Assembly (NCBI GenBank): GCA_001939145.1
Contig: LSRX01001554.1
Span: 1 to 64,000 of the forward strand
DNA from: Symbiodinium microadriaticum
Taxonomy: Eukaryota; Sar; Dinophyceae; Suessiales; Symbiodiniaceae
Length of the DNA: 64,000 nt
Reading direction: 5' to 3'
Part shown: piece by piece, positions 54,201-64,000 of the stretch
How positions within the stretch are numbered: position 1 is the first letter of the stretch
How the letters are laid out: each line of letters starts with the position of its first letter
Notes under the pieces: generated by a model
What the model saw: only the letters and a program-made list of their open reading frames with translations
The model's database searches: none
What the model was told of the DNA's origin: nothing
Position numbers and translations under genes: made by a program

Positions 54201-55794
54201 CTAGACTCATTGTATTGGCTCGTAGCGCCTACTGTATAATGCTGTACAAGAGCGGGAATTCCAACACTTCCACTACAACCACTGCGAAAATCCCAAACTC
54301 GGAGCATGCTGGAGTCCCCAAAGACTTCTCACTGCCCTCTGAAAGAACGAAGGAAGAAAGAAGCACGACACTCGAAGCTTGCGCTGAATTCCCCAGCCTC
54401 CTAAGCACGAAGGATGAACAGACCGACACAGATTGGTGGAGTGTACACATGGCCTAAAGCCGTTGCTTGCAAACGGCTTGAGCTGCTGATGCAGCAGGGT
54501 GATGCCCGCTGCAACAGACAGTTCGTGAGGCCTGCGCTTGCCTCTCGACTTTGCAAACTTCGCTGCCGGGTTCTTTGGATCCGAAGCTTGTCTGTGTCTT
54601 CTCGGCTCATTTTCAACAGTCGCGACTTTGCGTCTCAAAGGTTCATCCAGCTTTGCTGCAAGCCATCCACTGCGCAGCGATGCCTCCAGACGTATTGCCA
54701 GCTCTTGCACGGCGTGGCATCACTGGGAGCACAGGTCCTCGGCCTGGGCTTCTTCGAAGAGATGTCGGAAAGCATATCGCAGGACTTATCCAAAGTTGCC
54801 AAAAGCTCAACAAATGGTTTCTGCGGTTCTAGAGTTAGAGGCACGTGGCTTACAGTACTCCGATGATCAAAGCTTTTCCACCAGCCAGGACCTTGCCTCT
54901 GTCGTCTCGTGCTCTGTGTCGAACGTGGACCCAGACTTGCAGGGGCTCTCCACGGATGTTCCAGAGCTGGATGAAAGATGATGGTTGTGACATGTATTCG
55001 TGAACTGGCACGACGGCAAGCAGCAGAGCATGCGGTGGTTTGTACATCAGTCAGCTTCTTTCACACAGTTGAAAGGCGTAGTTGTACGTGCATGGATTCT
55101 GCAACACGCATGTTGCCGTCGTGTTGCGGACACAGCGCAGGACATTCCGCAGGGGACAGAGCACTTCGTTCTTCATGTGCGTCGCAGAGGAAGTATGATT
55201 TCAAGTCGCAGGCCAGAGTGAAAGCAGCCGGTTGCAGTGATACTCTCCTGCTGATACCCTATCCTGCTCAGTCTCCCGGCAGCAGCCACGGTGGCTTTGG
55301 ATGGTGGGCCAACCCTGCTTGACATGCAGGAGATCAGAGGTAATTCTTGGTAACGGTCTGTTCATGCAGCTACTGCCACAACTGCGGCCAAGACTACTCC
55401 AGTTGCAACGAGCTCTGACGTGCAAACCCAGCAGGACATTCACTTCCGGCCCCTCTCCCAGAAGCAAGTGGTCTGAGCCTCGCTGTGGCAAGGTGTGCCA
55501 GCAAGGAGGTGTAAGCATTGGATTTCTCATCTTGCATTCGCAGGCTCTTCTCAGAGTGGCTTCACCCAGACAGTCATGTGCATAGAGTTGTACAAACCAC
55601 AAGAAGATGGCGTGCACAACTGACTGCCAGTGCCAGTGCCACGTGGCCATTGACCGACAATAACTGACAATCACCCAGCCTCGCTGCGATGAGTCACCAA
55701 CTTTTAGCACCAGCTTCCTGACACTGGGGCATGAGCCGTCAATAGCTAGTGGTAGCATATCAAATCCGGCTGAAGGATATGTGCAAAGAGGTGT
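51291..55794. other. Region downstream of KS2, no confident gene
   Basis: Many short ORFs exist on both strands, but none carries a motif I can defend. A VHPALLQAIHC string at ~54640-54672 is reminiscent of the DH HPxLLDAxxQ motif and follows an AAAG, but it stands alone. The two overlapping minus-strand ORFs around 52924-53594 have no recognisable domain. Confidence 0.35.
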
Positions 55795-56793
55795 ATGTAT
55801 ATATGTATGTATGCATGCATGTATGCATGTATGTATGCTCTCGGGTCCGGGGCCACCAACCCCCCCCCCCNNNNNNNNNNNNNNNNNNNNNNNNNNNNNN
55901 NNNNNNNNNNNNNNNNNNNNNNNNNNNNNNNNNNNNNNNNNNNNNNNNNNNNNNNNNNNNNNNNNNNNNNNNNNNNNNNNNNNNNNNNNNNNNNNNNNNN
56001 NNNNNNNNNNNNNNNNNNNNNNNNNNNNNNNNNNNNNNNNNNNNNNNNNNNNNNNNNNNNNNNNNNNNNNNNNNNNNNNNNNNNNNNNNNNNNNNNNNNN
56101 NNNNNNNNNNNNNNNNNNNNNNNNNNNNNNNNNNNNNNNNNNNNNNNNNNNNNNNNNNNNNNNNNNNNNNNNNNNNNNNNNNNNNNNNNNNNNNNNNNNN
56201 NNNNNNNNNNNNNNNNNNNNNNNNNNNNNNNNNNNNNNNNNNNNNNNNNNNNNNNNNNNNNNNNNNNNNNNNNNNNNNNNNNNNNNNNNNNNNNNNNNNN
56301 NNNNNNNNNNNNNNNNNNNNNNNNNNNNNNNNNNNNNNNNNNNNNNNNNNNNNNNNNNNNNNNNNNNNNNNNNNNNNNNNNNNNNNNNNNNNNNNNNNNN
56401 NNNNNNNNNNNNNNNNNNNNNNNNNNNNNNNNNNNNNNNNNNNNNNNNNNNNNNNNNNNNNNNNNNNNNNNNNNNNNNNNNNNNNNNNNNNNNNNNNNNN
56501 NNNNNNNNNNNNNNNNNNNNNNNNNNNNNNNNNNNNNNNNNNNNNNNNNNNNNNNNNNNNNNNNNNNNNNNNNNNNNNNNNNNNNNNNNNNNNNNNNNNN
56601 NNNNNNNNNNNNNNNNNNNNNNNNNNNNNNNNNNNNNNNNNNNNNNNNNNNNNNNNNNNNNNNNNNNNNNNNNNNNNNNNNNNNNNNNNNNNNNNNNNNN
56701 NNNNNNNNNNNNNNNNNNNNNNNNNNNNNNNNNNNNNNNNNNNNNNNNNNNNNNNNNNNNNNNNNNNNNNNNNNNNNNNNNNNNNNNNNNNNN
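55795..56793. repeat. ATGT microsatellite, poly-C and assembly gap
   Basis: A TATG/GCATG repeat at ~55795-55838, a poly-C run ending at 55870, then unknown bases 55871-56793. Large ORFs listed across this interval are gap artefacts. Confidence 0.95.
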
Positions 56794-56814
56794 AAAACTA
56801 TACAGCCAAACTCT

Positions 56815-57035
56815 CAAAAGATTGTTTTTTGTTTCCCTAGGAAAAAGTTGGTTTCGTTAAAAAGACCGACTTATTCCCATGAAAAAGAGTTTTTGGAAGT
56901 TGGCCGTATAGTTTGCCAATGATGTTTGTTTAGTTTTTCCTAGGACAAGGTGTGTTTTCCGGTCCAAAACCATTGTTTTCCTGGGAAAAGTTGGTATTTC
57001 ACTCAAAGACCAAGTTTTTCCTAGCAGGGAGCGTG
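56815..57035. repeat. Tandem repeats with CCTAGGAAAA palindromes
   Basis: Units of roughly 60-70 bp repeat TTTCCCTAGGAAAAAGTTGG, TTTTTCCTAGGACAAGG, TTTTCCTGGGAAAAGTTGG and TTTTTCCTAGCAGG. The palindrome TTTCCTAGGAAA is at the core. The repeat directly borders the assembly gap and may extend into it. Confidence 0.7.
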
Positions 57036-59222
57036 TGCTTCATTTGTTGTTTGTGCACGTTACGAGCTAGTGCGCCAATTAGGTTTCGAGTGTCACGACA
57101 ATTGGGATTCGATTCCGCTTGTAACCAGGACTTGATTCGGATCAGTTTTGGGGTTAGTACAAAGCCAATTTTGCAGGTTTAACACAGACCAGGACCCAGG
57201 ATGTCAGGGTTACCACAGCTACCACCACGATTTCTTCTGGCTGACTTAGGCGGTACATTAAATAAGGGAAACATCGGGGTCAGATTATGAGTGGTGTTAA
57301 AACTACTATAGTTACTATGGATGGGCTTAGGGCTTCTGCCAGGGCGAACAGTACCGTCACCATTGACATAAGGGCGAATGACAAGGATTCGGTTAGGGAT
57401 GTTGTTCGGAATCAGGAGTCAGTTAACCATCCTTGTCATTGTGTTGGTATCTGGTACAGGTTTACCCTTAGGGCTAGCATGTTGTATATACACACATAAA
57501 TGTACAGGCACGCATACGGGCAAGTCCGACAGCAATTCCGACATGATCATATACCTCTGTGAGAAAGGGGTGCCACAAACAATATGTCGAGGTAAACAAA
57601 CACATGCTGGTATCACCCCTAAGAATCTACAGGCCATCACTTGGGCAACACAAGAGCGAAGACAGCAAGGATTGCGGTTCTTAATTGATTTCGTCCTGTG
57701 TAGTTAAATATGAGTATGAATATGACGACCACCGTTGAAGTAAAGGTTTGGGCAATATTCAGCTTACCTGTAGTAATACCAACAGTAGCTAGCATTAGGC
57801 ACGGCATGACATTCAACTTCGGGGACTTGAATGCTCATGCTAGGGATTCCACAGTTACATCTGGATGAATTATCCTGCTGATGAGGCCAATGGTCGGGGT
57901 TTCTCCCAAGGCTATTATTTGGGTTGCTGTTGAAGGAAGTACTCGGTACAGCACGAAGGTTGCCAATCGGAACAGCTTATGGATTGTGGGTAATACTAAC
58001 TTTGCGAGTAAGGTCCACCTTGGAGTCAGATCCAATATTAGGGTTGCCGGAACTGCAATATCCTTACTATCGCGGAGGCAATCAGGCTGATGTATGTTAT
58101 AATGTTAACCGTCAGGTCGATATGGGAGTTAATATGTGGGGTTACTCGTCGACATAACAATTTGACCCATACGTTTCAAAGACGTGAATCTAGAAGGCAT
58201 CTTTTGTGGGTGAACATGAAATAGAAGACTACCGTCACCATTGGGGCCAATGTAAGGTCTAATGGCAGGGGTAATATTAGCGATACTTTGAGTCAAGGCT
58301 CATGTTTATTCGCTGGGGCCTTGATGTGAGACTACAGTGAAGGCTACCTTCGGAATTAGTACTCGGGCCCATACTGAGCTTCGGGTATTGTGGAAGTAAG
58401 AAATCATCTCTCGGAGTATCTGCGTGAAGGGTCGCGATCTGAGAATGAAGGCGCCTGCCGATACGCATATGCTGTTCCCTCGGAACTTCAAAGCCTAACG
58501 TGAAACCTGGATCATACACCAGAAGCCTAAACTTAGGAGAATTGGTGGCGTTATCGCGGCACCTCGCGGTATTTCTTCGGGGTGGGGGTTGGCATGTATA
58601 ACTACAAATAGATCAATAAATACATAGATAGATACATTTGTATATATAATATAGGTAGGTGGTTGTATTATATATATATATATATATATTCATATATGTG
58701 TACGTTTTTGTATATATTACATTATATTATATTATGTTTTCACATGTGAGAACAGAAAACGCAAGAATGGAAGATAATTCGGATTATGATATAACAAATT
58801 ATGTTATAAAGTAAATGAAGAACATATGATATAATTAATGCAAATATGGTATAGTTTGATACAGTATAGAGCAAGAGAAAACCGAGTATGGTATCATATA
58901 ACACAATATTGCAAACAGCATAACGTAACACAGCGAAATGTAATGCATTCTTTCGATATAATCTAACATAATGCAAATATGATGTGGTATGTTGTGATAT
59001 GGTACATTCTCACATGTTCATACTACATTATGTTTTAATGGAATAAGACAGAGGAGAACAGGATAGAGTAAAGAGATTGTTACATGATAGAGTCATAGTA
59101 AAAATATAACACCATACAATATAATGTATAACAATGGTCATTCTATAGTGTGTTTGAATACAGTGTAGTACAAATACAGATAGAAGTATAAAGATGTGTA
59201 TACACATATTTCATAGTTATAC

Positions 59223-59258
<36 letters not shown>

Positions 59259-59280
59259 ATGTAAAATATAACTTTTCTAT
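57036..59280. other. AT-rich spacer, no gene recognised
   Basis: 57280-58560 contains only short open frames without known motifs (for example 57881-58090). 58600-59265 is very AT-rich, with TA runs at ~58668-58690 and ~59223-59246. No coding call is possible. Confidence 0.55.
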
Positions 59281-59301
59281 TCTTTTCTGCTGATGCTAGT
59301 G

Positions 59302-60224
59302 AAGTTACTCTGCAGCATGCTTTTTGTGCTCTGGGACGAGGTCGCAGCCGCATCCATGCGGCAGACACGGCCTCTTTCTCGAGTAAAGTCCGCATCCTGT
59401 CACTTTTGATGCGACAGCTGGATCTAAGGCTTGATATGCCCAGCACTTTCGAGATGAACTGGGTGAGTGGATCATCGCAAGGGAGGAGCTCTGAATGGTC
59501 CGGGACGTCACCCAGCGTCTTGAGAGCGGCTTTGCAGGACCTTAGCTGATGAAGGCACGTTCGCCTCGCTGTTCGGATCAACCTTGGACTGTCGCGGTTC
59601 GATCGTGCACATCCCCCGTGTCTGCATGGTGCTGTTGTACTGTACAGGGGGCATCTGGCTGATGCTTTCCCCAGCTGATCCACAGCTCGCCCGAGGATGG
59701 TTTGCAAAATGGCAGTCACCACAAGTCTCAAGCAGCCAGTGTTGAGTATGCTGAAGCTACTTGATAGGACTTCAAGAAGCTTGCCAAAGCTTAGAGGCAC
59801 AGTCGAGCGCCTCTCCGCACATCTTCAGTGGGCTTTCGGCAGGTACATGCAGATGAGGGGCACGTTTCAGAGAGCGAAAGCAGAGCCGAGGAGGTGTGCC
59901 CTCGTCCACAGTTCGCATTGAGAATAACATGTAGCCACTGTGCCACAGACCTGACGGCCTTAAGGTGTTTGATTTGTCGTGCAGGCCACGTCTTGCCCTG
60001 CAGAAGACACACCGGCCGACGCGGCTTCGGAATCAGCTTCGGAATTATCAGCTTCAGCACCCTCGGAGCGGCGCAGGCAGGTAGTTTCTGCACAGCAGCT
60101 GCCTGGAGTGGCTACTAACTCGCTAGGTCTCCCTAGCGTTGAGCTTGCAAGGAACCCGCAACAACTTGGCGAAGCGAGCATTGAGCCCGAAAAACTGTTA
60201 TCCAGGCGGTCAATGTCCCGGTAG
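59302..60224 (+). CDS. Exon-like stretches of unknown product
   Basis: Three open stretches are bounded by plausible splice sites. ~59302-59459 follows a pyrimidine-rich tract and GATGCTAG, reads EVTLQHAFCALGRGRSRIH ... LDLRLDMPSTFEMNW and ends at GTGAGT. ~59686-59840 reads MAVTTSLKQPVLSMLKLLDR ... LSAHLQWAFG and ends at GTACAT. ~59983-60224 follows TTGTCGTGCAG, is serine/alanine-rich (DTPADAASESASELSAS) and ends at a stop. They look like consecutive exons of one + strand gene ending at 60224, but phase across the first two is not verified and no family is recognised. The large minus-strand ORF here is treated as a shadow. Confidence 0.35.
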
Positions 60225-63200
60225 CGACAGGAAAAGCGAGGCAACGTAGTAGGTGTCTTGCACGATCTCTTGCTGCTGGAGCTGGAGGGGCGTGCTTCCA
60301 AACTCAACGAAACTTGTCAACGAGCTGCTGTCCACGCATGGTGTGAGTCGGGATACATTTTGAGTGGGAGAACTGGCCGACATTTTCAGACGTCCAACAC
60401 CAGCCAACCAAACTTAGAGTGTTTTCCGGCGATTGATTCGGATATGCATGCTTGTATTTTACTTGTTTCCGCGTAGAATTGCCGTCCTGAGCTGCGGCCA
60501 TCGCGGCCTGCCGGGTACTCCTCATTCACTCCCGCCCTCGCGCTTGACACCACTCTAATTATCACGCGAAAGAGCAGTGCTGAGGCCTTGAAATACAGAG
60601 GGGAACGCGAGCCGATGTGGACGGACCGTTTCGATTCGCATATATAGTCGTGGGCTGAAAGAAAGGGCACCAACCGTGAATGCAAGATCCCTTTGCCACA
60701 CTGCATCGCACCGATAAGATAGCAGTGACTGGAAGCTTCCGGCTTCGATATAGCATGCTATGTGAGGTTGAGGTCGAAACTCATCGCCTGTCTTTAATTA
60801 GGTAGTAGCTGGCCGTTGCGTCTCCCAGTCAGCTTCTGAATGCGATTTGAATTTGGCGCACGGCAACCGGGAACACTAGAGGAATTAGCAACGGACCCAG
60901 ACTGACATGCACATGCAAACAGGAACACGCAACGAGCATGCAATGGGAGCCGGATGTGTTCAGGGTAGGGATGTGAAGGGAAGAGCCATGCGATGCCATG
61001 GTGCCTTGCCAAGTTTGGCTGATTGCCCGCTTGGGACATCGGCTCGATGAGCTTGTGCGCTCCGTGAAAGCAGCCTTCGCCTTCGGCGCCGAATGCCGTG
61101 TTCGCGTTCCTCACCTCAATGCTCCACAGACGGCCAAAGGTGTCATGATGTGCCATGTGTGGCAACCTAGGTGCTGCTCCTCAGTGCTGAGAGCTACCGA
61201 GTTCTAGACCTGCAGTCCGAAGACTTTGAGTTTGCTGCTTCGGAGCTGGCACGGTCCTCAGTTTTCTTCACTCCCTGGTGTGCAGGAGTCGCTTGCCCGT
61301 CCACATCACATCAGTCTATGTGTTCCAACACGGCACACAGTCACGCCCAGCTAGTTCAGAAATTTCAAGAAAGTCTCTCGTGGAACCTTGATCTACGTCA
61401 GCTTGACACAGCTTGACCAGCAAACGTGCATGCAGCATTGGTCAAGTTGCCGATTGTGCCATAAGCCTGTTGCCGGCAACGTTTTCGTCCACATTTGTCC
61501 ACTTTGGTGAGTCTAGCGCCCCTCGCCCCTCGATGCTTACTTCGGGCGGTGTTGAGGAGAATAGCGTGCTTTGAGAATCGAGAATAGAGACAAGAAGAAA
61601 GGGATGTTTCTTGCGCCGCACTGTGGGACACTTTGCATTGCAGAATTGGCAGGGTTGCCTCAGGTAGATCTGGGAAGAGCTTGTATGCAGAAGACTTGAA
61701 GAACCCAGGCCGGTGCAGCTGTGCGCCCCCCAAAGCTTCTGACTACCTCATGTCTGACATCCCAAATCGAACCGAACTTGGACGGGAGTCGCAGATTTTC
61801 CGAAGTGAGGAGCGGATGGTGTGGAAATAGGACTGCAGCAGCAGCATTAGGCGGAGCCTACTCAGGAACCAAATTATGGGACCCACAAGCATGTAAAAAA
61901 GATCTCGTATTTTGATAACGATGCATGGAGGCCTGTGTGGCTTTACTCTGAGCACGCAAAGCCGATCATAATTCCACTTATACTTCGGTACTTCAACTTA
62001 GCCGTGTGTCTTGATGGCAACATTCTCATGAGCTGGTTCTGTTCCAGCGGCTCGAGCTGCCTACGCCCTGTCAGAGCGAGTAAAATCCAATCCCATCTAG
62101 GATTCATCGTTGCAGTCACCCTAGTCCAGTTCTCTAAAAATTGACTTGCGATACTGGGGAAGTTCTTTGTATTCCTCGACGCCTTCGAAGACCAGACAGA
62201 GTCTTCAAGGCGAGTGGTTCTAACACCTGGGCAGGGCGTATGAGCTTCTTCCAGTGGTAAAACTCCGCTGCATCGGGTTGAGTGAAAAGGCCTCTCGACC
62301 TGGTGACGCTCTAACTTCCATGAACCGTAACTCTTCTGTTGGGCCTTTAACCTCCACACCCCATACACGCACACCTACCTACCTACCTACCTGCCTACCA
62401 ACCTGCCTACACCTACCAGGCCCGTGGTTGCCACGTTTGTTTGTGTCTCAGCGGTCCATCAGGCCGCGCCAAGCAGAACCCCATAGACTGGAGTGCCGCA
62501 TAGACAGATGCTGCTTGAACCTGCAAGTGCCCGTGTGGCAGTTGCCTCGTGTCCATCCAGCTACTCCCCTTTCAAGCGGTTGTTTACCCTTTGTGAGAAG
62601 CCGATGTGACCTGGAGGCGGTGTCCCCGCTTGAAGCACCCCATTGACCAATGTTAGCGTGACTGCATGTACTGTACAGAGGGTTAACATGGGATCATGGA
62701 TGAGACACGATAGACCGAGGATTGGGTTCGACAGATACAAGCCGCAACTGGGCCCGAGGCGCGTCGCTCAAAGCAGCCTGAGTGGGTCGCCTATCTAGGT
62801 GAGCAGGGAGGACAGACGGGGGCGAGCATCGCACACGTGTCGAAGACGCAAAAGGCCGAGTGAGTAGTAAAGCAAAGTCAGTTTGTAGACAGACGATCTC
62901 AAGTGAGTTAGGCTAGGCAAAACACCACAAGGGATGCAAACGAGACAACGATAAGCAACCAAAACAGAAGTCCCTGCGTGCGCAGGTTTCGTCGCTGCCG
63001 GATGCAGTGCACAGCTTGACCTCCAAGCGGGGCTCATGTCCTGTAGTTCTGCTAGACGAGAACGCCAAGGAGCTTTGCTTGGTAACCCATGGTAACCCTA
63101 CGCGCTTGAGATGGCAGTATGAGTATGAGACGATTTTGCTCTCGGTATCGTTCAACAGAACTGTCCGTCATGCTGAGATGTCTGCCGTGCATCACACCGA

Positions 63201-64000
63201 CTTGATCTGCTTTCTCGCGCATGATCGCGCATGCATGACGCTGCAGTTGGAGTGACCCGTGGGCCTTTGTCAGACAAACACGCGACAGGAAGATTGGAGC
63301 TGGGCAGCACCTTTGGCCAATCCAATTGTCTGCCTGGGAGTGCATGAGGATCTCAACGGTTAGACAGTCGTGTGACTATCCAAAGTTGCTCGTTCCCATT
63401 TGTTTGCCAGGATTTCGAAGAAGAAATGATGGCGATCCGGGTCGCAGCCCCGACACATGCCGCGCAACTGGGGCCTGTAGCCTTGCATTCTTCGGAAGCC
63501 TGGCCTAGTTTGGCTTCTAGGATGACCAACTGTGGCTTTTGTTGGCTGACCTGCCACCTACTGAACTCAAAGTCTACTGATCTCAGGCATGTCTGCACAT
63601 TTTATCCTCTGTTCGTTTGGGAGCTGCTGGTGCTCCTTTGTCACCGGTGCGGCCAACGGTTGTGCAGAAGGACAGTGCCCCAAGAGCTGTCTCAGCAAGC
63701 ACGGGCCACAGTATTCCACAGTACCGGTCAGCATGTGTTTTGTGACCATGTGATCCGGGTGGAGCTGCAAGCCTTGATACAAGGCTCTTGAACCGTCATG
63801 TGCACAATAAGGAAGTTTCAGGCGAGCTTTGCCGCGCAGACAGTCAGTTCGTTTCTTTCTACGTTTGGATGATTCGCCGATCTCGGAAACGACGAGAGCA
63901 CAGGTACATCAGGCTTCCGGAATGGGCCCTGCATGTGTTGCTCCATTCTTTTATTCCGCCGAGTATTGGAACTGACATGCCAGAGGCAATTGTTGGCGCC
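60225..64000. other. 3' end of window: isolated exon-like stretches
   Basis: Two candidate + strand exons: ~61193-61260 (YRVLDLQSEDFEFAASELAR, within a longer open frame) and ~63413-63522 (DFEEEMMAIRVAAPTHAAQL ..., after TTTGCCAG and ending before AGGATG). Neither is assigned. CTAC repeats occur at ~62372-62400. Nothing else is supported. Confidence 0.3.

Noticed and set aside
54640..54672. DH domain of the second module
   Set aside because: A single HPALLQA string without the YGPxF block or other DH motifs nearby.
55201..56922. Several ORFs of 359-538 codons
   Set aside because: They consist mostly of unknown bases across the assembly gap.
1..64000. CRISPR array, tRNA or rRNA genes, bacterial operon
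   Set aside because: No regularly spaced short repeats with unique spacers, no cloverleaf or rRNA sequence seen by eye, and the gene structure is eukaryotic.

Overview
This window reads as nuclear DNA of a dinoflagellate alga, most likely a photosynthetic (Symbiodinium-like) lineage. Four things point there. (1) A type I polyketide synthase (PKS) gene is broken into very short exons separated by introns that are often only 49-100 nt long and begin with GT, GC or GA and end in AG, as is known for dinoflagellate genes. (2) A light-harvesting (chlorophyll a/c-binding type) gene lies among these exons. (3) A tyrosine-recombinase retroelement carries a DNA cytosine methyltransferase domain; retroelements with captured methyltransferases have been described in Symbiodinium. 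(4) Introns and spacers are long and full of microsatellites. The exon calls below come from reading conserved motifs by eye and matching reading phase at splice sites. There is no transcript evidence behind them.

Layout, all main genes on the + strand. 1-2303: broken reverse transcriptase/RNase H of a retroelement. 2304-5657: no certain gene. 5658-~51300: one PKS gene, with ketosynthase KS1 (exons 5658-7287, 16785-16835, 20713-~21760, 26958-~27012), acyltransferase AT1 (27205-29640 and 35101-~35560), dehydratase DH (40921-42080), linker (42130-42669), enoylreductase ER (~43030-45323 and the start of the 46309 exon), ketoreductase KR (46309-~47800), acyl carrier protein ACP (~47930-48135), then a second module opening with KS2 (~48180-50634) and a weak AT2 (~50940-51290). 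The order KS-AT-DH-ER-KR-ACP is that of a fully reducing module, which would extend a chain by one unit and reduce it to a saturated methylene.

The KS1 introns hold large insertions. At 8067-15103 is a near-complete DIRS/Ngaro-like retroelement with split direct repeats, a small membrane-protein ORF, a gag-like ORF, RT-RNase H, a tyrosine recombinase in an overlapping frame and a C5-cytosine methyltransferase domain. At 17357-19250 is a second, decayed element. An AT-rich 5 kb segment fills the last KS1 intron. A light-harvesting gene fragment (32113-32902) sits between AT1 exons. The DH/AT interval and the ER-KR intron hold direct-repeat pairs.

From 51.3 kb to the end, coding content is uncertain. 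There are assembly gaps at 19448-19680 and 55871-56793, AT-rich sequence at 56.8-59.3 kb, and a few exon-like stretches of unknown product (59302-60224, 61.2 kb, 63.4 kb). No tRNA, rRNA, CRISPR array or bacterial-type operon is visible.
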